NCBI RefSeq assembly: GCF_030440595.1
Contig: NZ_CP047452.1
Coordinates: forward strand, 2,232,001-2,296,000
Source of the DNA: Corynebacterium glucuronolyticum DSM 44120
Lineage (GTDB): Bacteria; Actinomycetota; Actinomycetes; Mycobacteriales; Mycobacteriaceae
Length of the DNA: 64,000 bases
Reading direction: 5' to 3'
In this document: in pieces, positions 50,021 through 60,723 of the stretch
Layout of the letters: the number at the start of each line of letters is the position of its first letter
Position numbering within the stretch: position 1 is the first letter of the stretch
Position numbers and translations under genes: made by a program
Notes under the pieces: model-generated
Databases searched by the model: none
Told to the model about the DNA's origin: nothing
The model's input: the letters and a program-made list of their open reading frames with translations, nothing else

Positions 50021-50036
50021 GTGACTAATGTGACAC
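50021..50036. promoter_or_regulatory. GlxR/CRP-like site upstream of ctaD
   Basis: TGTGACTAATGTGACA matches the corynebacterial GlxR consensus TGTGA-N6-TCACA except for one base in the right half. It lies about 158 bp before the ctaD start. It may link oxidase synthesis to cAMP. Inferred from motif only. Confidence 0.35.
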
Positions 50037-50290
50037 GAACCTGCAGGTAGGTGCGCCCCACTTTTTTCCCAACCGCGACGGATCGCTTTTCCCTTCCGAA
50101 AAACCTGGCCAAAAAGGTTGCCCCAATAAGGCTTTAGTTGTCCCCCGCTCTAAGTAAATCAAATGGTTGATACGGCCAGATTGTTCAACGGACTCCATGG
50201 TAGTGTTGCGCCCCTCACATTCGTGTACGGCTATGTTTACGGCAACGCTCACAGCCACATACCGTTATATATAGAAGCCTCAAACAACAC

Positions 50291-50325
50291 AACCGCCGAC
50301 GGAGCAAAGCGCTCCGTCGGCGGTT
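50291..50325. terminator. Strong hairpin in the nrdF-ctaD intergenic region
   Basis: A perfect 15-bp stem (50291-50305 with 50311-50325) with loop AAAGC; T-rich sequence follows on both strands but no continuous run. It probably ends transcription coming from nrdF. Confidence 0.7.
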
Positions 50326-50528
50326 GATTCTGTTTTCACTTCGTGCCACCCGCTCGCCCTCGGGACGCGCCCCGGACGATAGCGGGCGACACACCAGACA
50401 ACCACACGGCTCGGTATGGAAAGCCCGGGTCTCTTCCCCGAGTCCCATTCCCTTCAGGATCTACCGGCCTCCGATACTCCCGGTTTTTTATAGAGGTGCC
50501 GGTTCCCGAGAGCGGTGGCGAGTTCCTT

Positions 50529-52026
<1,498 letters not shown>

Positions 52027-52752
52027 ATGGCCCTGTCACGTCGCACAAATCAGGCCACGCCGAAATTGGAGTCGGTTCTGGACACGCTCGGCTCAGACAT
52101 TGTCTCCGGCGTGATTGCCCCAGGTACCGTCTTCACACTTCAGGATCTTTCAGACAAATACTCGATATCACGCACAGTCGCACGCGAGGCGATGCGTGCG
52201 CTTGAGCAGCTTGGCCTGGCAAAGTCCTCCCGGCGGGTGGGTATCACCGTTCTACCCAAGGATAATTGGGCAGTTTTCGATGATGACATTATTTCTTGGC
52301 GCCTCGCCTCCGAAACGGAACGGGATGATCAGTTGTTGTCCCTCACAGAACTCCGCGTAGGCATTGAGCCCATCGCTGCCCGGCTTATGGCCTGCAGGGC
52401 GACGGAGGAACAGCGTAAGGAACTCCGCGTCCTCGGTGAGAAGATCCACCAGCTCGGGTCCCGCGGCATGGGCAACAGTGACCAATTCCTCGACGCGGAT
52501 ATCCGCTACCACACGCTGCTCCTCGAGGGCAGTGGCAACGAGATGTTCATTAATCTTGCCCCGACGATCGCAGCCGTCCTCGTTGGCCGCACCCGTTCAG
52601 GGCGGATGCCACATGTACCGCATCCGACGGCCATGCATATGCATAGGGAACTAGCCAACGCGATCACAATGCACGACCCCGACCGGGCGGAGCGTTCCGC
52701 GCAAGCAATCCTTGCCGAGGTACGCGACGCACTGACTGCGGGGAGCAAGTAG
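52027..52752 (+). CDS. gntR1: GntR family (FadR type) regulator, GntR1 orthologue
   Basis: A 241-residue regulator. The winged helix (VSGVIAPGTVFTLQDLSDKY then SISRTVAREAMRALEQLGLA, about residues 24-65) is followed by an FCD effector domain with the metal/ligand His residues (DADIRYHTLLLEGSGN and HMHRELANAI). AAAGGAG precedes the ATG. Position between nrdE and nrdF matches C. glutamicum GntR1, which represses gluconate uptake and gluconokinase genes. gntK and gntP are in this window, though distant. No exact match to the published operator was found near them. Confidence 0.8.
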   Translation: MALSRRTNQATPKLESVLDTLGSDIVSGVIAPGTVFTLQDLSDKYSISRTVAREAMRALEQLGLAKSSRRVGITVLPKDNWAVFDDDIISWRLASETERDDQLLSLTELRVGIEPIAARLMACRATEEQRKELRVLGEKIHQLGSRGMGNSDQFLDADIRYHTLLLEGSGNEMFINLAPTIAAVLVGRTRSGRMPHVPHPTAMHMHRELANAITMHDPDRAERSAQAILAEVRDALTAGSK

Positions 52753-53077
52753 GCAGGCAAACAACGATCTGCCGACGCGCAAGACGGCAGGCGAGTTTAT
52801 GTGTGCAAATAGCCGTGCACCGGATGACCGTGGGTGTGATAACCGCGTGGTGAATGGATCAGTAACAGCTCAGTAATGGCTCGTAACGGCTCACGCCGTG
52901 TGGTGTTTGTGCCTCGCCTGCTGCGAGAAAGGGAACGCGGACGGGCGCGCCCCGGCCACTTACCCCCGCAGTAAGCGCAAATTCTAGACCACACGTCATC
53001 TGCAAAACGGAAAAACAACCCCCGCCTGGCAGCACAATCCAACACGGATATGCCCGGCGGGGGTGTTTTGGTTCGCC
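52753..53077. other. 325-bp intergenic region after gntR
   Basis: Between convergent gntR and nrdE. It has short 10-11 bp repeats (TCAGTAACAGC, TCAGTAATGGC, TCGTAACGGC) at about 52858-52890 and the nrdE terminator at 53018-53064. No gene. Confidence 0.5.
53018..53064 (-). terminator. Terminator after nrdE
   Basis: ACCCCCGCC (53018-53026) pairs with GGCGGGGGT (53056-53064); on the minus strand TTGTTTTT follows the stem. Confidence 0.75.
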
Positions 53078-55234
53078 CTACAGCATGCAGGACACGCAGC
53101 CTTCAACCTCGGTTCCCTCGAGGGCAACCTGGCGGAGTCGGATGTAGTACAGCGTCTTAATGCCGTGAGTCCAGGCGTAGATCTGAGCCCTGTTGATATC
53201 GCGCGTCGATGCCGTGTCCTTAAAGAACAGGGTGAGCGACAGGCCCTGGTCGACGTACTTGGTTGCTACCGCATACGTGTCGATGATGGCCTTGTAGCCG
53301 ATCTCGTAGGCATCTTGGAAGTACTCCAAGTTGTCATTGTCCATGTGCGGTGCTGGGTAGTAGACACGACCGATCTTGCCCTCCTTGCGGATTTCGATGC
53401 GGGAGGCAATCGGGTGGATCGAGGACGTGGAGTTGTTGATGTAAGAGATCGACCCCGTCGGTGGGACAGCCTGCAGATAGCGGTTGTACAGGCCGTTCTC
53501 CATCACATCACGCTTCAACTCTGCCCAATCCTCAGCCGTGGGAACGTGCACTGTCGACGCGTCAAAGATCGCCTTGATCTTGTCCGTCTTGGGAGCGAAC
53601 TCCGCCGGATCGTAGCGGTCGAAGAACGCACCGGAGGCGTAGTCGCTCGTGTCAAACTTGGTGAACGTCTCGCCGCGCTCCTTGGCAATCTTGTTGGACG
53701 CGCGCAGGCACTGGTACATAACGGCTGCGAAGTACGCGTTGGTGAAGTCCAGCGCTTCCTCGCTGCCGTAATGGATGTGCTCGCGACCGAGGTAGCCGTG
53801 CAGGTTCATCTGGCCGAGACCGATGGCGTGCGCGTTGTCGTTTCCCTTCTTGATGGAGGGAACGGAATCAATGGAGGTCTGCTCACTGACGGCGGTGAGG
53901 CCACGGATGGCGGTCTCAATCGTCGTCGCGAAATCCGTCGAATCCATTGCCATCGCAATGTTGAGGGAGCCGAGGTTACACGAGATGTCCTCGCCCACCG
54001 TGGCGTAACTGAGGTCCGCGTTGTACTCGGAAGGGGTTGCTACCTGGAGAATCTCGGAGCACAGGTTCGACTGTGTGACGCACCCCTCGATCGGGTTCGC
54101 GCGGTTCACGGTGTCCTCGTACATGATGTAGGGGTAGCCGGACTCGAACTGGATCTCTGCCAGGGTCTGGAAGAAGTGCCGGGCGTTGATCTTCGTCTTG
54201 TGGATCCGCGGATCTTCCACCATCTCGTAGTAGTGCTCGGAGATCGAAACATCGGCGAATGCCTTGCCGTACACACGCTCAACGTCGTACGGGGAGAACA
54301 GGTACATGTCATCGTTCTTCTTGGCCAGCTCGAACGTGATGTCTGGGATAACGACACCGAGGGAGAGAGTCTTGATCCGGATCTTCTCGTCGGCGTTTTC
54401 GCGCTTGGTATCCAGGAACTTCATGATGTCCGGGTGGTGTGCATGCAGGTACACAGCGCCTGCGCCCTGGCGGGCACCGAGCTGGTTGGCGTAGGAGAAG
54501 GAATCCTCAAGAAGCTTCATCACGGGGATGACGCCGGAGGACTGGTTCTCGATCTTCTTGATCGGGGCACCCTCTTCGCGCAGGTTACTGAGAAGCAGAG
54601 CGACGCCACCGCCGCGCTTGGACAGCTGCAGTGCGGAGTTGATAGCACGACCGATGGACTCCATGTTGTCCTCGATACGCAGGAGGAAGCAGCTCACCGG
54701 CTCACCGCGCTGCTTCTTTCCGGAGTTCAGGAACGTCGGCGTCGCCGGCTGGAAACGGCCGAGGATGATCTCGTCCACGAGGTTGCGTGCGAGGTCTTCG
54801 TCGCCGGCTGCGAGGGTGTGCGCGACCATGCATACACGATCCTCGAAGCGCTCCAGGTAGCGCTGTCCGTCGAAGGTTTTCAGCGTGTAGGAGGTGTAGT
54901 ACTTGTACGCGCCGAGGAAGGTCTTAAACCGGAATTTGTGCCCGTAGGCCTGGTCATAGAGGCTCTTGATAAATTCGAAGTTGTACTTCTCCAGAACTTC
55001 CTTTTCGTAGTAGTCGTTATCTACCAGGTAATCGAGCTTTTCCTGCAAGTTGTGGAAAAAGACCGTGTTCTGGTTGACATGCTGGAGGAAGAACTGACGA
55101 GCGGCAGCCCGGTCCTTATCAAATTGGATCTTGCCATCGGCATCGTACAGGTTCAGGAGAGCGTTAAGGGCGTGGTAATCCAGCTGTTCACCGGACATCA
55201 CCGGTTCCGCTACTGTTTTCCCCAGGTCACTCAT
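53078..55234 (-). CDS. nrdE: Ribonucleotide reductase class Ib, large (alpha) subunit
   Basis: A 718-residue catalytic subunit reducing ribonucleoside diphosphates. The N-terminal region [39 protein letters not shown], the radical-site segment [11 protein letters not shown] and the C-terminal redox pair EGCVSCML (last residues) are present. It lacks a long ATP-cone, as expected for class Ib. Its start overlaps nrdI by 4 bp. Confidence 0.97.
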   Translation of the reverse strand: MSDLGKTVAEPVMSGEQLDYHALNALLNLYDADGKIQFDKDRAAARQFFLQHVNQNTVFFHNLQEKLDYLVDNDYYEKEVLEKYNFEFIKSLYDQAYGHKFRFKTFLGAYKYYTSYTLKTFDGQRYLERFEDRVCMVAHTLAAGDEDLARNLVDEIILGRFQPATPTFLNSGKKQRGEPVSCFLLRIEDNMESIGRAINSALQLSKRGGGVALLLSNLREEGAPIKKIENQSSGVIPVMKLLEDSFSYANQLGARQGAGAVYLHAHHPDIMKFLDTKRENADEKIRIKTLSLGVVIPDITFELAKKNDDMYLFSPYDVERVYGKAFADVSISEHYYEMVEDPRIHKTKINARHFFQTLAEIQFESGYPYIMYEDTVNRANPIEGCVTQSNLCSEILQVATPSEYNADLSYATVGEDISCNLGSLNIAMAMDSTDFATTIETAIRGLTAVSEQTSIDSVPSIKKGNDNAHAIGLGQMNLHGYLGREHIHYGSEEALDFTNAYFAAVMYQCLRASNKIAKERGETFTKFDTSDYASGAFFDRYDPAEFAPKTDKIKAIFDASTVHVPTAEDWAELKRDVMENGLYNRYLQAVPPTGSISYINNSTSSIHPIASRIEIRKEGKIGRVYYPAPHMDNDNLEYFQDAYEIGYKAIIDTYAVATKYVDQGLSLTLFFKDTASTRDINRAQIYAWTHGIKTLYYIRLRQVALEGTEVEGCVSCML

Positions 55235-55656
55235 GGTTTCAGTCCTAGCCTTTCAGCATTGTCTACTATTCCCCGGCGGACGTGCTCGACATCCTCGGGG
55301 GTTCCTAACAGTTCAAATCGATAAAGGTACGGCACTTTGCACTTCTGACTGATCACGGTTCCCGATGTTCCGTAGTCCGGTCCGAAGTTCAGGTTCCCCG
55401 ACGAGATTACGCCACGTATGAGGTCGCGGTTGTGCTTATTGTTGAGGAAGTGGATAACCTGCACGGGAACGGGCTTCGGTGGCTCGCCGCGCATGCTCAC
55501 CCCTCCCCCGTACGTCGGACAAATGAGCACGTACGGCTCGTCGACGATGAGGGCCGGGTCCTTCCTTTTGAGCGGTATTCTCGCGCTCGGTAGTCCCAGC
55601 TTGTCGACGAACTTGCGGGTGTTCTCCGTCGTCGATGAGAAGTACACCACGAGCAT
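55231..55656 (-). CDS. nrdI: NrdI flavodoxin-like protein
   Basis: A 141-residue flavodoxin-like protein that makes the oxidant for the NrdF metal cofactor. [17 protein letters not shown] near residue 4, [17 protein letters not shown] and [11 protein letters not shown] are FMN-binding family motifs. Start ATG 55656 has GAGG upstream; earlier codons extend into the spacer. Confidence 0.93.
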   Translation of the reverse strand: MLVVYFSSTTENTRKFVDKLGLPSARIPLKRKDPALIVDEPYVLICPTYGGGVSMRGEPPKPVPVQVIHFLNNKHNRDLIRGVISSGNLNFGPDYGTSGTVISQKCKVPYLYRFELLGTPEDVEHVRRGIVDNAERLGLKP

Positions 55657-55836
55657 GACTCGTTTCCACCTCTTCTTCGCTTGCATTACACACTGAAAAG
55701 CCCGCCCGATAAGGACGAATTGGGTCGAAGTTATCAAGCGGGCTCACATTATCCGTGCCACTACAGTGGCACCGCGTCAGCCCCACGCGCGGGAGCTGGC
55801 CTCATGGTTTTAAGTTTTACGTCGCGCTTATGCGGC
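55657..55836. other. Spacer between nrdH and nrdI with a hairpin
   Basis: 180 bp inside an otherwise tight operon, with an 8-bp hairpin GTGCCACT/AGTGGCAC at 55755-55772 lying between nrdH and nrdI. It may separate expression levels of the redoxin and the reductase. Confidence 0.45.
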
Positions 55837-56070
55837 TTAAGCAGCCTTGGCAGCGATCTCACGAATACGGTCGGGGCGGAAGCCAGACCAGTGATCGTCG
55901 TCGACGGTGACAACAGGTGCCTGAAGGTAGCCAAGAGCCATAACGTAGTCGCGTGCCTCGTCATCCATGGAGATATCCACAACGGTGTAGTCCAGGCCGG
56001 CCTTATCCAGTGCCCTCTTGGTTGCTCGGCACTGCATGCACGCGGGCTTGGTGTACAGGGTGATAGACAT
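55837..56070 (-). CDS. nrdH: NrdH redoxin
   Basis: A 77-residue glutaredoxin-like thioredoxin that reduces NrdE. The active-site CMQC is at residues 11-14 and the C-terminal WSGFRPDRI is the family hallmark. It heads the nrdHIE operon with paired NrdR boxes upstream. Confidence 0.96.
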   Translation of the reverse strand: MSITLYTKPACMQCRATKRALDKAGLDYTVVDISMDDEARDYVMALGYLQAPVVTVDDDHWSGFRPDRIREIAAKAA

Positions 56071-56179
56071 CGCGCTTTACCTTCTACTCAAATCCAGGTT
56101 TATCTTCTTCAGAACTACAAACACGGTGTACACCGGTGGTTGAGCACCGGAACCAGGCTGTAGCTCGTAACAGGTACTA

Positions 56180-56195
56180 ACACTATCCGTTGGGG
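56180..56195 (-). promoter_or_regulatory. NrdR box 1
   Basis: The left half ACACTAT matches the NrdR consensus; the right half is degenerate. Its start is 32 bp from box 2, the spacing usual for NrdR pairs. Confidence 0.5.
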
Positions 56196-56211
56196 TGAGT
56201 TTTCGCAATAT

Positions 56212-56227
56212 CTACTACATATAGTAG
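56212..56227 (-). promoter_or_regulatory. NrdR box 2
   Basis: CTACTACATATAGTAG is a 16-bp palindrome matching the NrdR consensus ACACTATATATAGTGT at 11 positions. Located 142 bp before the nrdH start. Confidence 0.7.
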
Positions 56228-56753
56228 TTACAAAAGTGAAATTCGCAGGTTGTTTTCCGCCGAGCCACTACATCTTGACGCGAGTTACACGAGTGAAATT
56301 ACAGAGAGTCGATTCCGCCTCACGTAACCGCTGGTCAACGAGAAGCACCGTTATCAAATCGTTATAAACGAGGATTGTGAGGTCCCTCACCCCTTCACGG
56401 AAGTTCACTCTCTTCTCAGAAGATTACAGAAGTAAACAGGATGCGAAAACACGCAGAAACATTCTTGTCACAAAACGGTCACACCCCACACGGCGGCAAA
56501 CGAAGGCACCAAACCACCATCATCTCCCGAGCCGTCTACCCCCGCAGAATCGTCGGTGGCTAGCGAGCCCTTGCCGAGACAATTCCGAGCCAATGCCGAG
56601 CCAGCAACCACCCTAGTGGCACGGCAAGCGACCGGCCATAGCAACACCCACGCCAGCGACAAGGCCTGTGACAGGGCCAGCAACAAAGCTACGCGCGAAC
56701 AACAGGCGGAGCCACCCAAAGTTCAGCCACGACGCTTTTCGCAACATCTGCCC

Positions 56754-56835
56754 TCCGCTACGTACACCCATCTTTCCGGTATGTACGTTCACCTTCCGGC
56801 ACGCACGCCTACTTTCCGCTACGTACGCCCGCCTT
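56754..56835. repeat. Four imperfect 20-21 bp repeats
   Basis: Units begin at about 56754, 56775, 56795 and 56815, each TCCG(C/G) followed by TA/CA, CGTAC/TGTAC/CGCAC. Copies are diverged, so this is an old minisatellite. It lies in non-coding DNA between rpmJ and nrdH. Confidence 0.6.
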
Positions 56836-56935
56836 TGGCTTCCAATAGCCCACCCTCCTGCCCAAACCTCATGCGGTGCGTAGCCCCAAGCTCCGCGTCA
56901 GCCGCTCGAAGACCACGGAGACACCGAGACGACAA

Positions 56936-56972
56936 AAAGCGCCGTCCCACATTCCGTGTGGGACGGCGCTTT
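56936..56972 (-). terminator. Terminator after rpmJ
   Basis: A perfect 16-bp stem (56936-56951 with 56957-56972), loop TTCCG, followed on the minus strand by a short T run. Confidence 0.85.
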
Positions 56973-56987
56973 ACAGGCCGCTAGCTT

Positions 56988-57110
56988 CTAGCCCTGGCGA
57001 GCCTTGAATCGCGGGTCACGCTTGTTAATCACGTAAACCTTACCGCGACGGCGCACAACCTGGGCGCCCGGCTTTTTCTTCAGCGACCGAAGGGAGTTAC
57101 GGACCTTCAT
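56988..57110 (-). CDS. rpmJ: 50S ribosomal protein L36, zinc-free type
   Basis: A 40-residue basic protein ([20 protein letters not shown] at the start, ending DPRFKARQG). It has none of the cysteines of zinc-binding L36, so it is the C-minus paralogue used under zinc limitation in many bacteria. GGAGC lies before the ATG. No clear Zur site was found upstream. Confidence 0.93.
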   Translation of the reverse strand: MKVRNSLRSLKKKPGAQVVRRRGKVYVINKRDPRFKARQG

Positions 57111-57218
57111 TGGGCGCTCCTTTCTCGTCTGCGCATCATCATTTACTGAGCCACGGTGGCCCAGTACGAACACGAGGAACCATGATAGCGAGGTTTGGTC
57201 AAATCTCCAAACCCGGCT

Positions 57219-58574
57219 CTAACCGCGGTACCTCCGGCGGAACTCTGACCCTACCTCATCCAGCGTTTTGCCGGTAGTTTCGGGAACAAATCCGCGCACG
57301 AAAATAAACGCGAGAGCGCCTAGTACAGCAAAGGCTCCAAAGGTGAGTGACCCGCCGATCGCATCGACGAGCGGGAGGAAAAACTGCGCGACCGCCCAGT
57401 TAGCAGCCCACAGGCCGAGCCCGGCGATACCCATGCCAAAGCCACGCACCTGCAACGGCACGATTTCCGAGATCAGCAGCCATGTGGCAAGCGAGACGGA
57501 GGCCTGTTGGAAGGCAATGAACACAGCCATGAGGAACAAGGCCAGCATCGCCACGGCGAAGCTGCCGTGCGCGAATCGGAAGGTTACTGCGAGAAGAACG
57601 AGAGACGTGACGTTGCCGGCAAGCCCCACGAGGAGGAGCCGACGGCGCCCGACCTTGTCCACGATTTTCAGACCCACGTAACACGACACCGCCGAAACAA
57701 CACCGATAATGATGGAGGTATACACGGCGTTTTCAGTAGGCAACCCGACCTGATTCATGAGTGTCGGCGCGAAGTAGACAATGGCGTTGACCCCAGAAAT
57801 CTGCTGTGTCACGCCGATGAGCACGGCAATGATGACGGCGGCCCTAATCCACGGAACGCGCAGTGCCTGCAATTGTTCACTCACGGATGCCGAGGTTGCT
57901 TCCGAGGAGTTGTACTCCCCTTCCTTCATCCCCATCGCCGTGGCTACGGCGCGTGCCTTGTCTGGGTTCCCCTTGGCAGCAAGCCACTCCGGGGTATCTG
58001 TGACAAAGAGCATGCCAATGGCGAGCATCGCGCCAGGGACGAATGCGAGGAGCAACATGAGCCGCCAGTTTCCCGTGTGTGCGAGCGCGGAGTTGACGGT
58101 GAAGGCCACGAGCTGGCCAACGACGATCGCCAGCGAGTTCATGGAGACGAGTCGCCCGCGAACCGAGGGCGGTGCCATCTCAGAAATAAACATCGGCGAC
58201 ACGATGGAGACGGCACCGACTGCCACCCCCAACAGTGTGCGGGCAGCACCCAACTGCATGACTCCTGGGGCCATGGCGCACCACACGGAGCCGACAATGA
58301 AGATGATGCCACCGACGATGAGAGTCATCCGGCGCCCAATCCAATCGGCGATGCGCCCGCCGAACAGGGCACCAGCAGCTGCACCGACGAGCAGCATGGA
58401 GGTAACCCAGCCCTCCTGCACGGGTGTCATATCGAATTCGGGTGTGATGAACAGCAACGCGCCGCTCATCACCCCGGTATCGTATCCAAACAGGAGCCCA
58501 CCAAGCGCGGCGATAAGCGCCACCACGTGCGGACGCGTAAACAGCCCGGACTGCGGGCGATTAATCTCATTCAT
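57219..58574 (-). CDS. MFS sugar porter
   Basis: A 451-residue 12-helix transporter of the sugar porter family. GGLLFGYDTGVMSGAL is in helix 1, the loop motifs GRIADWIGRR and VDKVGRRRLLL lie after helices 2 and 8, PETTGKTLDEV at the C-terminus and PPSVRGRLVSMN after helix 4. Best guess is a myo-inositol, xylose or hexose:H+ symporter like the IolT proteins of corynebacteria. It lies between rpmJ and nadE, both of which are housekeeping genes, and diverges from nadE. Confidence 0.88.
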   Translation of the reverse strand: MNEINRPQSGLFTRPHVVALIAALGGLLFGYDTGVMSGALLFITPEFDMTPVQEGWVTSMLLVGAAAGALFGGRIADWIGRRMTLIVGGIIFIVGSVWCAMAPGVMQLGAARTLLGVAVGAVSIVSPMFISEMAPPSVRGRLVSMNSLAIVVGQLVAFTVNSALAHTGNWRLMLLLAFVPGAMLAIGMLFVTDTPEWLAAKGNPDKARAVATAMGMKEGEYNSSEATSASVSEQLQALRVPWIRAAVIIAVLIGVTQQISGVNAIVYFAPTLMNQVGLPTENAVYTSIIIGVVSAVSCYVGLKIVDKVGRRRLLLVGLAGNVTSLVLLAVTFRFAHGSFAVAMLALFLMAVFIAFQQASVSLATWLLISEIVPLQVRGFGMGIAGLGLWAANWAVAQFFLPLVDAIGGSLTFGAFAVLGALAFIFVRGFVPETTGKTLDEVGSEFRRRYRG

Positions 58575-58609
58575 GAACCGTTATTGTGCCAAAGACGAAA
58601 GGCATTGTC

Positions 58610-59446
58610 GTGACCGAAAACACACCCAACCTGCAGAAAAACATCGTAAAAGCGCTGGGCACCCGCCCCTTAATCGATTCAGTAAAAGAGGTTGAATCTC
58701 GGGTCACTTTCCTCGCCGATTACCTCTCCTCCACGGGTCTAGGCAGCTATGTGTTGGGGATCTCGGGTGGTCAGGACTCCACTCTGGCAGGCAAGCTGGC
58801 CCAAATGGCCGTCGAAAAGCTGCGGGAGAGCGGAACTGACACCGAGTTCTTCGCCGTGCGCCTCCCCTACGGCATCCAGTCCGATGCCAACGACGTGGAC
58901 GTGGCCCTCGAATTCATTTCCCCGGATCACACCCTCGAGATCAACATCAAGGAGGGCGTCGATGTGCTCTCCGATGCCACGGCTGCAGCCCTCGGGATGG
59001 CGCACCTCGGGGACTTTAACAAGGGCAATGTGAAGGCACGCGCGCGAATGATCGCGCAGTATGCCGTCGCGGGGGAGCACCGTGGTCTCGTCATCGGCAC
59101 CGACCACGCCGCCGAGAACATCACAGGGTTCTTCACCAAGTTCGGCGACGGTGCCTCCGATATCCTTCCATTGTGGGGACTGAACAAGTCCCAGGGCGCT
59201 GAGCTCCTCCGTCACATGGGCGCGCCGGAGAGTACGTGGAAGAAGGTCCCCACCGCAGACCTGGAGGAGGATCGTCCGGCGCTTCCCGACGAGGAAGCAC
59301 TCGGTGTCACCTACCCTGAGATCGATGCCTACCTTCTTGGCGAGGAGATCTCCCCCGCAGCCAGTGCTGTCATCGAACGCCACTGGCGCATCAACGAGCA
59401 CAAGCGCCACCTCCCCGTCACACCCCTCGACACCTGGTGGCGCTAG
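58610..59446 (+). CDS. nadE: NH3-dependent NAD(+) synthetase
   Basis: A 278-residue enzyme converting nicotinate adenine dinucleotide to NAD. The ATP-binding P-loop is [20 protein letters not shown], and [26 protein letters not shown] is diagnostic. GTG 58610 has AAAGG eight bases upstream and is preferred over GTG 58586, which has none. Lacks a glutaminase domain, so it uses ammonia. It follows the divergent sugar porter. Confidence 0.93.
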   Translation: MTENTPNLQKNIVKALGTRPLIDSVKEVESRVTFLADYLSSTGLGSYVLGISGGQDSTLAGKLAQMAVEKLRESGTDTEFFAVRLPYGIQSDANDVDVALEFISPDHTLEINIKEGVDVLSDATAAALGMAHLGDFNKGNVKARARMIAQYAVAGEHRGLVIGTDHAAENITGFFTKFGDGASDILPLWGLNKSQGAELLRHMGAPESTWKKVPTADLEEDRPALPDEEALGVTYPEIDAYLLGEEISPAASAVIERHWRINEHKRHLPVTPLDTWWR

Positions 59447-59491
59447 TCGCCCCCAAAACGGGGCGGGCGTGCGCCAACGCCCCGTGCCCAC

Positions 59492-60262
59492 CTATCCAAA
59501 CAGGGCGATGACCTCTCGCGCTGCCCGCACGAGCGCGACCCCATAGCTCGGGCCGTGAGTGGTTGCGTGGACGGCGAGCGGGTGCAGCTGGTGCAGCGGA
59601 ATTCTTTCAGTCCAGCCCTGGTCAAGACCCGAAACCTCTGCGTAGGTGGAGAAGATGCGGTCAATGTACGGCGCCCCAAAAAGCGCGAGCATCCCCAAAT
59701 CCGTCTCGGGATGACCGCCGTGGGCAGCCGGATCGATAAACCGTGGCCCCACCGTGGTGAACAGGAGGTTGCCTGCCCACAGGTCTCCGTGGATGCGCGC
59801 GGGTCCATCCGCAGGCTCCACGTCGTCGGCCGGGGCCGCACCAGCGGCCTCCAAGGCACGCTCAACGTCCCGGGCGCCGCCGGCCTCCAGGTTGCCGTTG
59901 TCCACCGCAGACCGGACGAAGGGCAACACCCGCTGCTCTGCGTAGAAGGGCAGCCACGTGTCGCGCGGCGTGCATTCTTGGCGCTGGGTGCCGATGTAGT
60001 TCGGACCGTCCCACCCTTCCGGCGGGCAGCCGAATGACGGCGCCCCTGCGCGGTGGATGGCGTACAGCTGTCGCCCCGCCTCCTCTGCCGCTGCTGCGGT
60101 AGCAGGGGTAGGGCTGTAACGACGCGTGACGAGCGTGGTGTCCGTCACGGAGATGACGTCCGCCACGCAGTCAGAACCCTCGGCGAGCCAGCGCAAGCCC
60201 GCAGCCTCGGCACCAGCGGCACCGGGTTCGCGGGGTGTTTTGGAAAACGTGTCTGCTGCCAC
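59492..60262 (-). CDS. Fructosamine kinase family protein
   Basis: A 256-residue kinase-fold protein. The catalytic RIHGDLWAGNLLF and FIDPAAHGGHPETDLGML motifs are typical of FN3K. It probably phosphorylates glycated or ribosylated amines for repair. The start is GTG 60262, overlapping the previous stop by one base, so it is translated after the FMN-barrel gene. Confidence 0.88.
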   Translation of the reverse strand: MAADTFSKTPREPGAAGAEAAGLRWLAEGSDCVADVISVTDTTLVTRRYSPTPATAAAAEEAGRQLYAIHRAGAPSFGCPPEGWDGPNYIGTQRQECTPRDTWLPFYAEQRVLPFVRSAVDNGNLEAGGARDVERALEAAGAAPADDVEPADGPARIHGDLWAGNLLFTTVGPRFIDPAAHGGHPETDLGMLALFGAPYIDRIFSTYAEVSGLDQGWTERIPLHQLHPLAVHATTHGPSYGVALVRAAREVIALFG

Positions 60263-60678
60263 TAGTACCGCGCGGGCTCCGGGCCGAGGTTGAAGGCACG
60301 CCCTTCAATGGACTCGATATCGATGCGGACCCAGTTGTACTTGAGTGTGGGAACCCACGGCTCCAGCCCAAGTCCCTCGGCGTGGTTCTCTTCCTCTGTC
60401 GAGGTGACCCGTGTGGCGGATCCCTTGACCAGCACAGACCATGCGCTATCCACGCCGACCTCGTCTGTCTGGAACGCCACTCGGGGATTCGCGGCGATGA
60501 GGGACAGCTTGGTCCCCTCCGCAGTGCGGAAGTAGATTTTCCGATCCTCGATGACGTAGTTAAGTGGCAGCACCTCAACGTCATCGTTGTGGCGGACGCC
60601 GATCCGTCCAAAACTATTACCTTGCAGTTTTTCTAATGCTTGGTCCTCAGTGAGGGCCACAATGGGAGTATCGCTCAT
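60262..60678 (-). CDS. Pyridoxamine 5'-phosphate oxidase family (FMN split-barrel) protein
   Basis: A 138-residue protein of the small PNPOx-like group. GRIGVRHNDDVEVLPLNYVIEDRKIYFRT (about 25-53) forms the barrel start, with AFQTDEVG and WSVLVKGSATRV as further strands. It may bind FMN or F420; the activity is unknown. It overlaps the fructosamine kinase gene by one base. Confidence 0.82.
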   Translation of the reverse strand: MSDTPIVALTEDQALEKLQGNSFGRIGVRHNDDVEVLPLNYVIEDRKIYFRTAEGTKLSLIAANPRVAFQTDEVGVDSAWSVLVKGSATRVTSTEEENHAEGLGLEPWVPTLKYNWVRIDIESIEGRAFNLGPEPARY

Positions 60679-60723
60679 ACTCCCATTCTTACATTAAACC
60701 AGCCTACCTGCATAGAAGAGCGC

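Larger units (their letters stand above)
49864..50528. other. 665-bp region upstream of ctaD and downstream of nrdF
   Basis: No gene is supported. It contains a 22-bp inverted repeat GGTGTG...CACACC (49888-49909) in the ctaD leader, a GlxR-like sequence at 50021-50036, a strong 15-bp stem at 50291-50325, and about 200 bp (50326-50528) of G+C-rich sequence with several short stems that I cannot assign. A small RNA on the minus strand is possible. Confidence 0.5.
56071..56935. other. 865-bp region upstream of nrdH: NrdR boxes and unexplained repeats
   Basis: The first 160 bp hold the two NrdR boxes and the nrdH promoter. Beyond it, 56300-56750 shows nothing I can support: open frames there have no family content. 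At 56754-56835 there are four imperfect 20-21 bp repeats (TCCGCTACGTACGCCC type). It ends at the rpmJ terminator. Confidence 0.5.

Noticed and set aside
50340..50528. Cobalamin riboswitch
   Set aside because: An AGGGAA-like stretch is present, but the conserved B12-box and flanking helices are missing and no B12 gene follows.
53063..55324. A 753-codon open frame on the plus strand
   Set aside because: It is exactly antisense to nrdE, whose product is unmistakable; the frame has no family content and reflects codon bias.
56556..56984. 142-codon open frame upstream of nrdH
   Set aside because: Composition and lack of ribosome site or homology suggest chance; it also runs through the rpmJ terminator.
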